DNA of 64,000 nucleotides from Candidatus Acetatifactor stercoripullorum (GTDB lineage: Bacteria; Bacillota; Clostridia; Lachnospirales; Lachnospiraceae): positions 19,249-83,248 of the forward strand of contig DXGH01000012.1 in NCBI GenBank assembly GCA_019114005.1, given 5' to 3'. A program made the translations under genes and the position numbers. The notes under the pieces are model-generated. The model was given only the letters and a program-made list of their open reading frames with translations, was not told where the DNA came from and searched no databases. Of this stretch, positions 28,926-37,833 are shown piece after piece (positions within the stretch are counted from its first letter, which is position 1; each line of letters starts with the position of its first letter).

Positions 28926-30071
28926 ATGAAGAGAATAGCAATATTGGGCTCCACGGGCTCTATAGGAAGACAGACGTTAGAGGTGGCAAGAAGCAACAAA
29001 GACCTTTCGGTGTCGGCGCTGGCAGCAGGCACCAATGTGGAACTGATGGAAGCGCAGATCCGGGAATTTGGGCCATCCACGGTCTGTATGTGGACACAAG
29101 AGGCGGCTTCGGACTTGAAAAGAAGAGTTGCAGATTTGGACGTGAGGGTAACCTGCGGCATGGAAGGACTGCTGGAAATTGCAGGTTTGAATGAGGTGCA
29201 GGTATTGGTTACCGCCATTGTGGGAATGATTGGTATCAAGCCTACCATTGCCGCTATTGAGGCCGGTAAGGACATCGCTTTGGCCAACAAGGAAACCCTT
29301 GTTACGGCGGGCCATATTATTATGCCCCTTGCAAAGGAACGGGGTGTTTCCATTCTGCCGGTGGACAGTGAGCACAGCGCAATTTTCCAGTCCCTGAACG
29401 GAGAACCGGCGGAGAGGGTATCCAGGTTATTTCTGACCGCTTCCGGGGGACCTTTCCGGGGGAAAACCAGAAAAGAGCTGGAAGGCATACAGGTGGAGGA
29501 CGCTCTGAAGCATCCAAACTGGACCATGGGGCGCAAGATCACCATAGACTCTTCCACGCTGGTGAACAAGGGACTGGAGGTAATGGAAGCCAAATGGCTT
29601 TTTGGAGTGGACCTGGACCGGATTGAGGTGGTAGTCCATCCTCAGAGCATAATTCATTCCATGGTGGAGTATGTGGACGGCGCCGTTATGGCGCAGCTTG
29701 GGATGCCGGATATGAAGCTTCCCATTCAATATGCTCTTTTTTATCCTGACAGAAGACCCATGGAGGGAGAGCGGGTAAACTTTTTTGAATTGGGAAATCT
29801 GACCTTTGAAAAGCCGGATACGGACACCTTTACAGGCCTTGCCCTGGCTTACAGAGCTGCCAGACTGGGAGGAAGCATGCCTACGGTGTACAATGCGGCA
29901 AATGAAAAGGCGGTGGAGCTGTTTTTGGCGCGGAAGATTTCCTATCTGCAGATACCGCAGCTGATAGAGGAATCCATGGATCAGCACAAAAACCTTCCAA
30001 ATCCAACTGTGGAGGAAATCCTTGAAACACAGCGGCAGGTTTATGAATTTATTGCAGGAAAGGTTAAGTAG
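28926..30071 (+). CDS. dxr: 1-deoxy-D-xylulose-5-phosphate reductoisomerase
   Basis: KRIAILGSTGSIGRQTLEV; LANKETLVTAG; PVDSEHSAIFQ. Confidence 0.98.
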   Translation: MKRIAILGSTGSIGRQTLEVARSNKDLSVSALAAGTNVELMEAQIREFGPSTVCMWTQEAASDLKRRVADLDVRVTCGMEGLLEIAGLNEVQVLVTAIVGMIGIKPTIAAIEAGKDIALANKETLVTAGHIIMPLAKERGVSILPVDSEHSAIFQSLNGEPAERVSRLFLTASGGPFRGKTRKELEGIQVEDALKHPNWTMGRKITIDSSTLVNKGLEVMEAKWLFGVDLDRIEVVVHPQSIIHSMVEYVDGAVMAQLGMPDMKLPIQYALFYPDRRPMEGERVNFFELGNLTFEKPDTDTFTGLALAYRAARLGGSMPTVYNAANEKAVELFLARKISYLQIPQLIEESMDQHKNLPNPTVEEILETQRQVYEFIAGKVK

Positions 30072-30074
30072 CAG

Positions 30075-31130
30075 ATGGTAACACTGATCTTATTTATCAT
30101 AATATTTGGGGTGGTGGTTGTCTCACATGAGTTTGGACATTTTCTGCTGGCCAAGGCTAACGGGATACATGTGGTGGAATTTGCGGTGGGAATGGGCCCT
30201 ACGCTTTTTTCCTTTCAGAAAAAAGAGACCAAATATTCCCTGAAGCTGTTTCCTATCGGCGGAGCCTGTATGTTTGAAGGCGAGGACGGGCTGGAGACCA
30301 AGGAGGGGGAAATCAGTGAGGGCTCCTTTCTAAAGGCCAGTGTGTGGGGAAGAATTTCCACTGTATTTGCAGGTCCGTTTTTTAACTTTATTTTGGCTTT
30401 TATTATCGCGTTGATCATGGTCAATCTGATTGTGATCAGGGATCCGGTGGCTACGGAGGTGCTGGAAAACGGGGCGGCTGCAGAAGCGGGGCTTATGGAC
30501 GGAGACCGCATTGTTTCCCTGAACGGGGAAAAGGTTTACCTGTACGAGGAAATTCAGCTGTTTACCATGCTGTATGAGTCGGGGACTGTGGATGTGGTGT
30601 ATGAACGGGATGGGCAGCGTTACAGCACAGTGCTGACGCCCCAGTATGATGAGACCACAGGGCGGTATATGCTTGGAATCTCCAACGCGGAATTTGTGGA
30701 GCTTAAAGGGCTGGACGGTTTGAAATATGCCTGGTATGAAATGCGCTATTGTGTAAAGATGACCTATAAGAGCCTTGGGATGCTGGTAAGGGGCCAGGTT
30801 GACAGGCAGGATGTTGCGGGGCCGGTGGGCATTGCGGTGAACCTGGTGGGGAGAACCTATGAGGAGACCAAGGACGAAGGCTTTATGAATGTCCTGGTGA
30901 ATATGTTAAATATCACGCTGATGCTTTCCGTAAACCTGGGAATCTTAAATCTTCTGCCCATTCCGGCGCTGGATGGGGGCAGGCTGGTCTTTCTGCTGAT
31001 TGAGGTTATCCGCGGCAAGCCCATTCCTCCGGAAAAGGAGGGCATGGTGCATTTTATCGGCCTTATGTTTTTCATGGTGCTTATGGTATTTCTGTTCTTC
31101 AACGATTTATCCAATATTTTTCTGAATTAA
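30075..31130 (+). CDS. rseP: RIP/site-2 metalloprotease with PDZ domain
   Basis: VVSHEFGHFLLAKANGI HExxH; LPIPALDGGRLVFLLIEVIRGKPI. Confidence 0.96.
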   Translation: MVTLILFIIIFGVVVVSHEFGHFLLAKANGIHVVEFAVGMGPTLFSFQKKETKYSLKLFPIGGACMFEGEDGLETKEGEISEGSFLKASVWGRISTVFAGPFFNFILAFIIALIMVNLIVIRDPVATEVLENGAAAEAGLMDGDRIVSLNGEKVYLYEEIQLFTMLYESGTVDVVYERDGQRYSTVLTPQYDETTGRYMLGISNAEFVELKGLDGLKYAWYEMRYCVKMTYKSLGMLVRGQVDRQDVAGPVGIAVNLVGRTYEETKDEGFMNVLVNMLNITLMLSVNLGILNLLPIPALDGGRLVFLLIEVIRGKPIPPEKEGMVHFIGLMFFMVLMVFLFFNDLSNIFLN

Positions 31131-31239
31131 GGCGGGAGGGCGGCTGCCCTTCCCCGATTTTTCTTTTTATTTCCATCAATAAAATCTTATTTTTCACAAA
31201 ATTTCACAAACAAATCAAAACAGAATAGGGAGACAAAAA

Positions 31240-32028
31240 ATGGGAGACTTTTTAACTTCCTGTTACCATAAACGGGGCGCAGGAAAAAAAGACGGAGTGT
31301 CTTTGCTTTTGCAGCAGGGAACTTGCAGGCAGACGGCATTGGCCTTTGCCTGCGTGTGCTGCGACCCGGCTGCAGCGGGAGGGGACAGGTATTTTACGGG
31401 ACAGCTTCTTTTGTGGTACCGCCGTATGGGGGCTTTGCTTTGTGCAAAAGGCAGAGGAACAGAAAGCAGGGCGGTAAAAGAAAGCCTGGAGCGGGCGCTT
31501 CGGAGGATGGATGAGGAGATTTTGGACTACAGAACAAAAATGTCTGGGAAATGTGCTGGGAAGGGCGCTGAAAAAGGCGCTGGAAAAGACATAGAAGTAT
31601 CGGGCATTTTGTGCGGAGGGGATGGCTTTTTGCTTTTTCACCGGGGAGGACAGAACATCTATCAGATCAACACCAGATTTCTGCGGCCCAATGTGAAAAA
31701 AATTGCGGGAGAAAACACGGAAGTCTGTGGAAGCGGCGGCTGCGGAGAGGGACAAGAGCGTTTCTGCATAAAACAGGGAATTTTACAGCCGGGCACCGGG
31801 GTTTTACTGGCAACGGCTTCCCTTTGCAGTAATCTGACAGAGGAGATGCTCAAGGGGTGTATGGAGATGGAGAGTCTGCGCACCCAGAGGCAGCTGGATA
31901 AGCGTCTGGGAGAGCTTGGGCGGGAGGCAGAAATACGGGCGAAGGCCGCAGAGAGAGGCAAAGGACTGGGAGCGGCGCTGGTGGTGTCCCTGGCAGAAAA
32001 GGCAGGTGGATCAAGAGATGGAAGGTGA
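31240..32028 (+). CDS. Divergent PP2C-like protein
   Basis: Adjacent to Ser/Thr kinase; C-terminal QPGTGVLLATASLCSNLTEEMLKGCM resembles the PP2C C-terminal strand/helix; canonical D-G-hydrophobic-G not seen. Confidence 0.45.
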   Translation: MGDFLTSCYHKRGAGKKDGVSLLLQQGTCRQTALAFACVCCDPAAAGGDRYFTGQLLLWYRRMGALLCAKGRGTESRAVKESLERALRRMDEEILDYRTKMSGKCAGKGAEKGAGKDIEVSGILCGGDGFLLFHRGGQNIYQINTRFLRPNVKKIAGENTEVCGSGGCGEGQERFCIKQGILQPGTGVLLATASLCSNLTEEMLKGCMEMESLRTQRQLDKRLGELGREAEIRAKAAERGKGLGAALVVSLAEKAGGSRDGR

Positions 32029-32869
32029 GATAACAGGGAAAGGGGCAGAAATGGAGAGAAAGCTGTACGAGAAGGGATATGAAATGCTTGACAGCGCAGG
32101 ACAGGGAGCCTTTTCCAGGGTGTACCGGGTAAGAAAGAGAGATACGGGGGGATTTTTTGCCTGTAAGGTAAGCGGCAAAAAGGAAATGCTGGCCGCAGAG
32201 GCAAAGCTGCTGGGGCAAGTGTCTCATCCCCTGTTTCCGCGCTTTTGTGACCATTGGCAGGAACAGGAAAGGGCGTTTTTGATTATGGAGTATCTTCCGG
32301 GAATGAGCCTGAAGCATCTGGTGGAAAAAAGAGGGGGGCTTTCCCCTGCGCAGACGGCCAGAATCGGCATGTCCCTTGCCCAGGGGCTGCTCTACCTTCA
32401 TGAGCGCTGTAAGCCTGTGCTTTACAGAGACTTAAACCCGGGGAATGTGCAGATATTACAGGATGGACGGGCAAAGCTTTTGGATTTGGGGTGCGCCTGT
32501 GCTTTGGGGGAAAACAGAGACCGGGCAGGAACGCCGGGTTTTGCGCCTCCGGAACAGCTGACCGGGGAAAGCCTGTCTGCTGCGGGGGATATTTACGCTT
32601 TTGGAAAAATGCTGGAATATATGCTTCAGAGCGGGAGCTTAAGCGGAAAAAAGAGCGGACGCTGCGGGGAAAGGAAATGCCGGAAAACGCTGGAGGCTCT
32701 CTTGGCGGAATGTACCAGAAGGGACCCTGAAAAAAGACCGGGAGATATGCGCTTTTGTCTGGATATGCTGTGGGAGTGCCTGGAGGAGGAAAAAAGAGGA
32801 AGGCTTCTTTGGGGATGGAAGGAAAAAACCGGATACCGGGCAGCTAAGGCTGTTTGGAAAAAGTCCTAA
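32018..32869 (+). CDS. Ser/Thr protein kinase (Hanks-type)
   Basis: GQGAFSRVYRV G-loop, FACKVSG Lys, VLYRDLNPGNVQI catalytic loop, LLDLGCA (DFG-equivalent), TPGFAPPEQ, GDIYAFGKML. Confidence 0.9.
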   Translation: MEGEITGKGAEMERKLYEKGYEMLDSAGQGAFSRVYRVRKRDTGGFFACKVSGKKEMLAAEAKLLGQVSHPLFPRFCDHWQEQERAFLIMEYLPGMSLKHLVEKRGGLSPAQTARIGMSLAQGLLYLHERCKPVLYRDLNPGNVQILQDGRAKLLDLGCACALGENRDRAGTPGFAPPEQLTGESLSAAGDIYAFGKMLEYMLQSGSLSGKKSGRCGERKCRKTLEALLAECTRRDPEKRPGDMRFCLDMLWECLEEEKRGRLLWGWKEKTGYRAAKAVWKKS

Positions 32870-32899
32870 AAACAGCAAAAATTGACTTGCTGTTTTTGG
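32864..32899 (+). terminator. Terminator-like stem downstream of kinase gene
   Basis: AAAAACAGCAA-AAATTGAC-TTGCTGTTTTT. Confidence 0.6.
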
Positions 32900-32909
32900 A
32901 AAATATAAT
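32882..32909 (+). promoter_or_regulatory. Promoter for transaldolase-like gene
   Basis: TTGACT (32882-32887) - 16 nt - TATAAT (32904-32909). Confidence 0.7.
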
Positions 32910-32959
32910 ATACTTAAATTAATAACAACCCTATTATAATTTGAAAAGGAGTGTGAAGT

Positions 32960-33613
32960 ATGCGTTTTTTTATTGATACCGCAAAGGTGGAGGAGATCAG
33001 AAAGGCAAACGATATGGGGGTTATCTGTGGGGTTACCACCAACCCGTCCCTGATTGCAAAGGCTGGCAGAGTCTTTGAAGAGGTGATTGCCGAGATTGCC
33101 TCCATTGTGGACGGCCCTATCAGCGGCGAGGTAAAAGCCACAACTGTTGACGCAGAGGGAATGATTGCCGAGGGAAGGGCAATCGCGAAGATTCATCCCA
33201 ATATGGTAGTTAAGATTCCCATGACCGTGGAGGGATTAAAGGCTTGCAAAGTGCTTTCCGCTGAGGGTATCAAGACAAACGTTACCTTGATATTTACCGC
33301 GAATCAGGCGCTTTTGGCGGCTCGCGCCGGTGCTGCTTATGTGTCTCCCTTCCTGGGACGTCTGGATGACATCAGCCAGCGTGGCGTAGATTTGATCCGT
33401 GAAATTGCAGAAATCTTTGCTGTGGCTGATCTGGACACGGAGATTATCGCAGCCAGCGTCCGCAATCCCATTCACGTTACGGACTGCGCTCTGGCGGGAG
33501 CGGATATTGCAACGGTTCCCTATGCCGTAATCGAGCAGATGGTGAAGCATCCGCTGACGGACGCAGGCATTGCCAAATTCCAGGCAGATTACAAGGCTGT
33601 TTTCGGAGAATAA
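32960..33613 (+). CDS. fsa: Transaldolase/fructose-6-phosphate aldolase family
   Basis: [77 protein letters not shown]. Confidence 0.95.
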   Translation: MRFFIDTAKVEEIRKANDMGVICGVTTNPSLIAKAGRVFEEVIAEIASIVDGPISGEVKATTVDAEGMIAEGRAIAKIHPNMVVKIPMTVEGLKACKVLSAEGIKTNVTLIFTANQALLAARAGAAYVSPFLGRLDDISQRGVDLIREIAEIFAVADLDTEIIAASVRNPIHVTDCALAGADIATVPYAVIEQMVKHPLTDAGIAKFQADYKAVFGE

Positions 33614-33635
33614 AAGGACGAAGGGAAAATAAACT

Positions 33636-34088
33636 ATGCTGGAAGCGGGAACAAAGGCGCCTGATTTTGAGCTGCCTGATCAAAATGGGGTCATGCACAC
33701 CTTGAAGGAATACAGAGGTAAGAAGGTGGTGCTGTATTTTTATCCAAAGGATAACACGCCGGGCTGTACCAGACAGGCCTGCGGCTTCGGGGAGCTGTAT
33801 CCCCAGTTTTTGGAAAAGGATGCGGTTGTAATTGGCATAAGCAGGGACAGCACAGCTTCCCACAAGAAATTTGAGGAAAAGTACAATCTTCCCTTTGTAC
33901 TGCTCTCGGACGTCAACCTTGAGGCCATACAGGCCTATGATGTATGGCAGGAGAAAAATATGTATGGCAAAAAGACCATGGGAGTAGTCCGCACCACCTA
34001 TCTGATCGATGAAGAGGGTGTGATCACAAAGGCCTTTGGAAAAGTAAAGGCAGCAGAGAATCCGGGGCAGATGCTCTCACAGCTGTAG
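33636..34088 (+). CDS. bcp: Thioredoxin-dependent peroxiredoxin (Bcp type)
   Basis: APDFELPDQNGVMHTLKEYRGKKVVLYFYPKDNTPGCTRQACGF. Confidence 0.95.
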   Translation: MLEAGTKAPDFELPDQNGVMHTLKEYRGKKVVLYFYPKDNTPGCTRQACGFGELYPQFLEKDAVVIGISRDSTASHKKFEEKYNLPFVLLSDVNLEAIQAYDVWQEKNMYGKKTMGVVRTTYLIDEEGVITKAFGKVKAAENPGQMLSQL

Positions 34089-34104
34089 GCGTTGGGGAAT
34101 AGGG

Positions 34105-34845
34105 ATGAGAATTATCATTTCACCGGCCAAGAAAATGAAAGTGGATACGGACACCTTTCCTGTGGAGGGAACGCCGGCATTTTTGGAAAAAACAAGGATA
34201 CTCGCACAGCTTATGGCGGACATGGACTATCAGGAGCTCAAGACCCTGTGGAGGTGCAATGACAAGCTGGCCCGCCAAAATTATGACAGGATACGCTGCA
34301 TGGATCTTACACGCAGCCTGACCCCTGCCATCATTGCCTATGAGGGGCTTCAGTATCAGCATATGTCTCCCATGGTTTTTACGGACAAGGCCCTTGCCTA
34401 CATAGGGGAGCATCTGCGGATACTGTCCGGCTTTTACGGTATTCTTTCGCCCTTTGACGGGGTTGTGCCCTATCGTCTTGAGATGCAGGCGCCGCTTGCA
34501 GTGGAGGGAGCCGGAGATTTGTATGAATTTTGGGGCAGTCTGCTGTATGAGGCTGTGTGGGACCAGGACAGAATTCTCTTAAATCTGGCCTCCAGAGAAT
34601 ATTCACGGGCCATAGAGCAGTACTTAAAGCCAGAAGATAAACTGGTGACCTGTGTGTTCGGACAGCTGGAGGGAGGACGGGTAAAGCAAAAGGGAACCCT
34701 TGCCAAAATGGCAAGGGGAGAGATGGTGCGGTTTCTTGCGGAAAATGATATTTCAGATTTGGAGGGCGTGAAAGCCTTTTCGGCTCTGGGGTATCGGTTT
34801 TCTAAGGAGCTTTCGGACGAGAAAAAAATGGTGTTTGTCATATAG
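34105..34845 (+). CDS. yaaA: Peroxide stress protein YaaA
   Basis: MRIIISPAKKMKVD; GLQYQHM; LNLASREYSRAI. Confidence 0.95.
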   Translation: MRIIISPAKKMKVDTDTFPVEGTPAFLEKTRILAQLMADMDYQELKTLWRCNDKLARQNYDRIRCMDLTRSLTPAIIAYEGLQYQHMSPMVFTDKALAYIGEHLRILSGFYGILSPFDGVVPYRLEMQAPLAVEGAGDLYEFWGSLLYEAVWDQDRILLNLASREYSRAIEQYLKPEDKLVTCVFGQLEGGRVKQKGTLAKMARGEMVRFLAENDISDLEGVKAFSALGYRFSKELSDEKKMVFVI

Positions 34846-34866
34846 GCATGGGCCTGCGCACAAAGC

Positions 34867-34914
34867 GGAAGGCGCCGCGTATCATCTGTTTTGATGATTT
34901 TGCGGCGCCTTCCA
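34867..34914. terminator. Convergent terminator-like stem between yaaA and SASP gene
   Basis: GGAAGGCGCCGC..ATCATC-TGTTTT-GATGAT..GCGGCGCCTTCC. Confidence 0.7.
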
Positions 34915-34928
34915 TTTTGCGCAGTGTT

Positions 34929-35126
34929 TTACTTCATCTGCTCTTCCTGTTTTCTGATCATACGACGTACCATTTCTCCGCCGATAGAACCGGCCTCCTT
35001 GGAAGTCAGGTCACCGTTGTACCCCTCCTTCAGGTTTACGCCAAGCTCAGATGCAACCTCAGTCTTGAAACGATCCATTGCTGCCTTAGCTTCAGGAACT
35101 TCTACTCTATTACTTCTGCTTGCCAT
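34929..35126 (-). CDS. Alpha/beta-type small acid-soluble spore protein
   Basis: SNRVEVPEAKAAMDRFKTEVASELGVNLKEGYNGDLTSKEAGSIGGEMVRRMI. Confidence 0.97.
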   Translation of the reverse strand: MASRSNRVEVPEAKAAMDRFKTEVASELGVNLKEGYNGDLTSKEAGSIGGEMVRRMIRKQEEQMK

Positions 35127-35173
35127 TTTGTTTCACCTCCGAATACATTCTTGTTTTTTGCAGTTTATATGAT

Positions 35174-35216
35174 CAAGATAAGTTTTGACATCACGTGTTT
35201 GCCATCACTTATCTTG
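35174..35216 (-). repeat. Inverted repeat at the predicted 5' end of the SASP mRNA
   Basis: CAAGATAAGT (35174-35183) / ACTTATCTTG (35207-35216), perfect 10-bp arms. Confidence 0.85.
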
Positions 35217-35220
35217 GTAA

Positions 35221-35250
35221 TAGTATGAACGGCAGAAAAAAAAATATGAT
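35221..35250 (-). promoter_or_regulatory. Sigma-G-like promoter for SASP gene
   Basis: Minus strand ATCATA (35250-35245) - 17 nt - CATACTA (35227-35221); matches the CATnHTA -10 of forespore sigma-G promoters. Confidence 0.65.
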
Positions 35251-35359
35251 GGTAACTTTTTCATTTTTTTGTTATACTGGATGTTGCGGAATAGCATAAA
35301 ACGGAGACCGGGAAGCAAAAAGCTCACCGGAATCCCAGCCTTTGAAGGGAAGAACTACA

Positions 35360-36391
35360 ATGAAAAGGAATGAAGCAAAAATAAAAAGAAACAAAAAAGG
35401 AAACAAAATATGGATGCTGGGCCTTGCCCTGCTTGCGGCTGCTGGGCTTTTGACAGGCTGCGTGGGAAGCGGAAACACATCTGCGCAGGAAGGAGAGACG
35501 GTGCGCGTGGGATCCCTGAAAGGGCCCACCTCCATGGGACTTCTTTTTTTGATGGAGAAGGCGGAGAATGGGGAGGCGCAAAACAATTATGCGTTTCAGA
35601 CGGCGGCGTCGGCGGATGAGCTGCTGCCTCTGATGGTCAAGGGTGAGCTGGATATCGCGCTGGTTCCGGCCAATGTGGCCAGCGTGCTGTATCAAAGAAC
35701 AGAGGGCAATGTCTGTGTGATAGATATTAATACGCTGGGCGTGCTCTATGTGGTGTCCGGAGATGATTCTGTGGAGAGCATTGCCGATTTGAAAGGCAGA
35801 ACCATTTATCTGACAGGCAAAGGCACCACGCCGGATTATGCCCTGCAGTATCTTCTAAATGCCAATCAAATGACCACTCAGGACTGTGTGCTGGAGTATA
35901 AGTCCGAGGCTGCGGAGGTGGCTGCGGTGCTTGCCAAAAACCCAGACGCCATCGGCCTGCTGCCCCAGCCCTTTGTGACGTCAGCCTGCGTCCAGAATCC
36001 CGAACTGGACATTGTGCTTGATCTGAATGCGGAATGGGACAAGGTGCAGGGGGAGGACGGCAGCAGTCTGGTAACCGGAGTTACGGTTGTAAGGAAGGAA
36101 TTTCTGGAGGAGCAGGAAGAGGCGGTGCGCTCTTTCCTGGAAGAGCACAGTCAGAGTGCGGCGCAGATCAATGAGGACGTGGAAACAGGTGCGTCTTTTG
36201 CAGTTTCCCAGGGGATTGTAGCTGAGGAGGTCATTGCACAGAAGGCGATTCCCCGGTGTAATATCACCTGCATCACAGGGGAAGCCATGAAGCAGGCACT
36301 TTCCGGATATCTTGAGGTGCTTTATGGGCAGTCCCCGGAATCCGTGGGAGGAGCGCTGCCGGGAGAGGATTTCTATTATATAGGACAGTAA
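35360..36391 (+). CDS. ABC transporter substrate-binding lipoprotein (NMT1/SsuA-like)
   Basis: Lipobox LLTGCVGSG; VESIADLKGRTIYLTGKGTTPDYALQYLL. Confidence 0.88.
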   Translation: MKRNEAKIKRNKKGNKIWMLGLALLAAAGLLTGCVGSGNTSAQEGETVRVGSLKGPTSMGLLFLMEKAENGEAQNNYAFQTAASADELLPLMVKGELDIALVPANVASVLYQRTEGNVCVIDINTLGVLYVVSGDDSVESIADLKGRTIYLTGKGTTPDYALQYLLNANQMTTQDCVLEYKSEAAEVAAVLAKNPDAIGLLPQPFVTSACVQNPELDIVLDLNAEWDKVQGEDGSSLVTGVTVVRKEFLEEQEEAVRSFLEEHSQSAAQINEDVETGASFAVSQGIVAEEVIAQKAIPRCNITCITGEAMKQALSGYLEVLYGQSPESVGGALPGEDFYYIGQ

Positions 36392-36394
36392 ATT

Positions 36395-37684
36395 ATGGGA
36401 CGCAAAATTTTAATCGCCATATTTTGGCTGGCTGTGTGGCACGGACTGGCTTTGTGGGTGGACAATCCTATTCTCCTGGTCACGCCCACCCAGGCCCTTT
36501 GGCGGCTGTGGGAGCTGCTGCCGAGGGCGGATTTCTGGTGCAGTGTGGGCGCTTCCCTGCTTCGTATTTCAGGGGGCTTTTTCCTGGGGACGGCGCTTGG
36601 ACTTTTCCTGGCGGGGGCAAGTTATAAAAGCAGGCTGCTTGAGGAGGTGCTTTCTCCGGTCATGACGCTCTTAAAAGCCATACCGGTGGCCTCCTTTGCA
36701 GTGATATTGCTGATCTGGTGGGGGTCTTCCGCGCTGGCGGCGGCTATCAGCTTCTTAGTGGTGTTTCCGAATCTGTATGTTCAGACCCTGGAGGGGCTTA
36801 GGGCGGCGGATCAGAAGCTTTTAGAAATGGGGAGAGTGTTCGGACTGCCTTTTTGGAATCGTTTTTTTTATATTTACCGGCCTGCGCTGAAGCCCTTTGT
36901 GTACGGCGCAATGAAGATATCCCTGGGCATGAGCTGGAAATCCGGCGTGGCGGCAGAGGTGATCGGGATACCGGATTTTTCCATCGGAGAAAGGCTGTAT
37001 CTGTCAAAAATTAATCTGGATACGGCGGGAGTTTTTGCCTGGACGGCTGTGGTGATTCTGCTGAGCGTAGTATTTGAGAGGGCGGTTCTTTTTCTGCTTT
37101 CCTTATTTTTCAGGTGGGAGCCCTCCTGTAGAAGGTCCGCCTTAAAAAAAGAGTCCGGTACAGAGGGGAGGCTCCTCTTAAGCGGAGTATCCAAGTCCTA
37201 TGGGGAGTTATCCGTGATAAAGAACCTTTCCGCCAGCTACGGACCGGGAGAGCAGGTTCTGCTCCAAAGCCCTTCGGGCAGCGGCAAGACCACGCTGCTT
37301 TTCCTGCTGTGCGGATTGGAACAGCCGGATGAGGGCAGCATTCTGCGTCAGGGGAACTGCAGCATGGTGTTTCAGGAGGACAGGCTCTGTGAGGATTACA
37401 GTGCAGTTAAGAATGTGGAGCTGGTTACGGGGGACAGAGAGTGTGCCAAAAGAGCTCTGAGGGAGCTTTTGGAGGAGGAAGCTCTTTATAAGCCCTGCAG
37501 GGAGCTGAGCGGGGGCATGAAGCGCCGCGTGGCGCTGGTGAGGGCCCTGGAGGCGGATTCCCGGATTCTGCTTTTGGACGAGCCCTTTACGGGTATGGAC
37601 GTGCAGACCAGAGAGCGGGCCAGGGAATATGTGGAGAAAAGAAGAAAAGGGAGACTGCTTGTGATGGCAACCCACATGTACTAA
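36395..37684 (+). CDS. Fused ABC transporter permease (N-terminal) and ATPase (C-terminal)
   Basis: Permease EVIGIPDFSIGERLYLSKINLDTAGVFAWTAVVI (SsuC/TauC-like) then SPSGSGKTTLLFLLCGLEQPDEG Walker A, ELSGGMKRRVALVRALEADSRILLLDEPFTGMD in one ORF. Confidence 0.93.
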   Translation: MGRKILIAIFWLAVWHGLALWVDNPILLVTPTQALWRLWELLPRADFWCSVGASLLRISGGFFLGTALGLFLAGASYKSRLLEEVLSPVMTLLKAIPVASFAVILLIWWGSSALAAAISFLVVFPNLYVQTLEGLRAADQKLLEMGRVFGLPFWNRFFYIYRPALKPFVYGAMKISLGMSWKSGVAAEVIGIPDFSIGERLYLSKINLDTAGVFAWTAVVILLSVVFERAVLFLLSLFFRWEPSCRRSALKKESGTEGRLLLSGVSKSYGELSVIKNLSASYGPGEQVLLQSPSGSGKTTLLFLLCGLEQPDEGSILRQGNCSMVFQEDRLCEDYSAVKNVELVTGDRECAKRALRELLEEEALYKPCRELSGGMKRRVALVRALEADSRILLLDEPFTGMDVQTRERAREYVEKRRKGRLLVMATHMY

Positions 37685-37833
37685 AAATCGGTGTACTAAA
37701 AATCTTCGTAAAAATGTTTGTGTTTTTGCGGGTCCTATGCTATAATTCTAAAATGACTGTAATTATGTGCTGATTTTTATATGAAAGAATGAATAGATAC
37801 CCGGCACAGGGCGGTTGAAGGAGGAAATATAGA

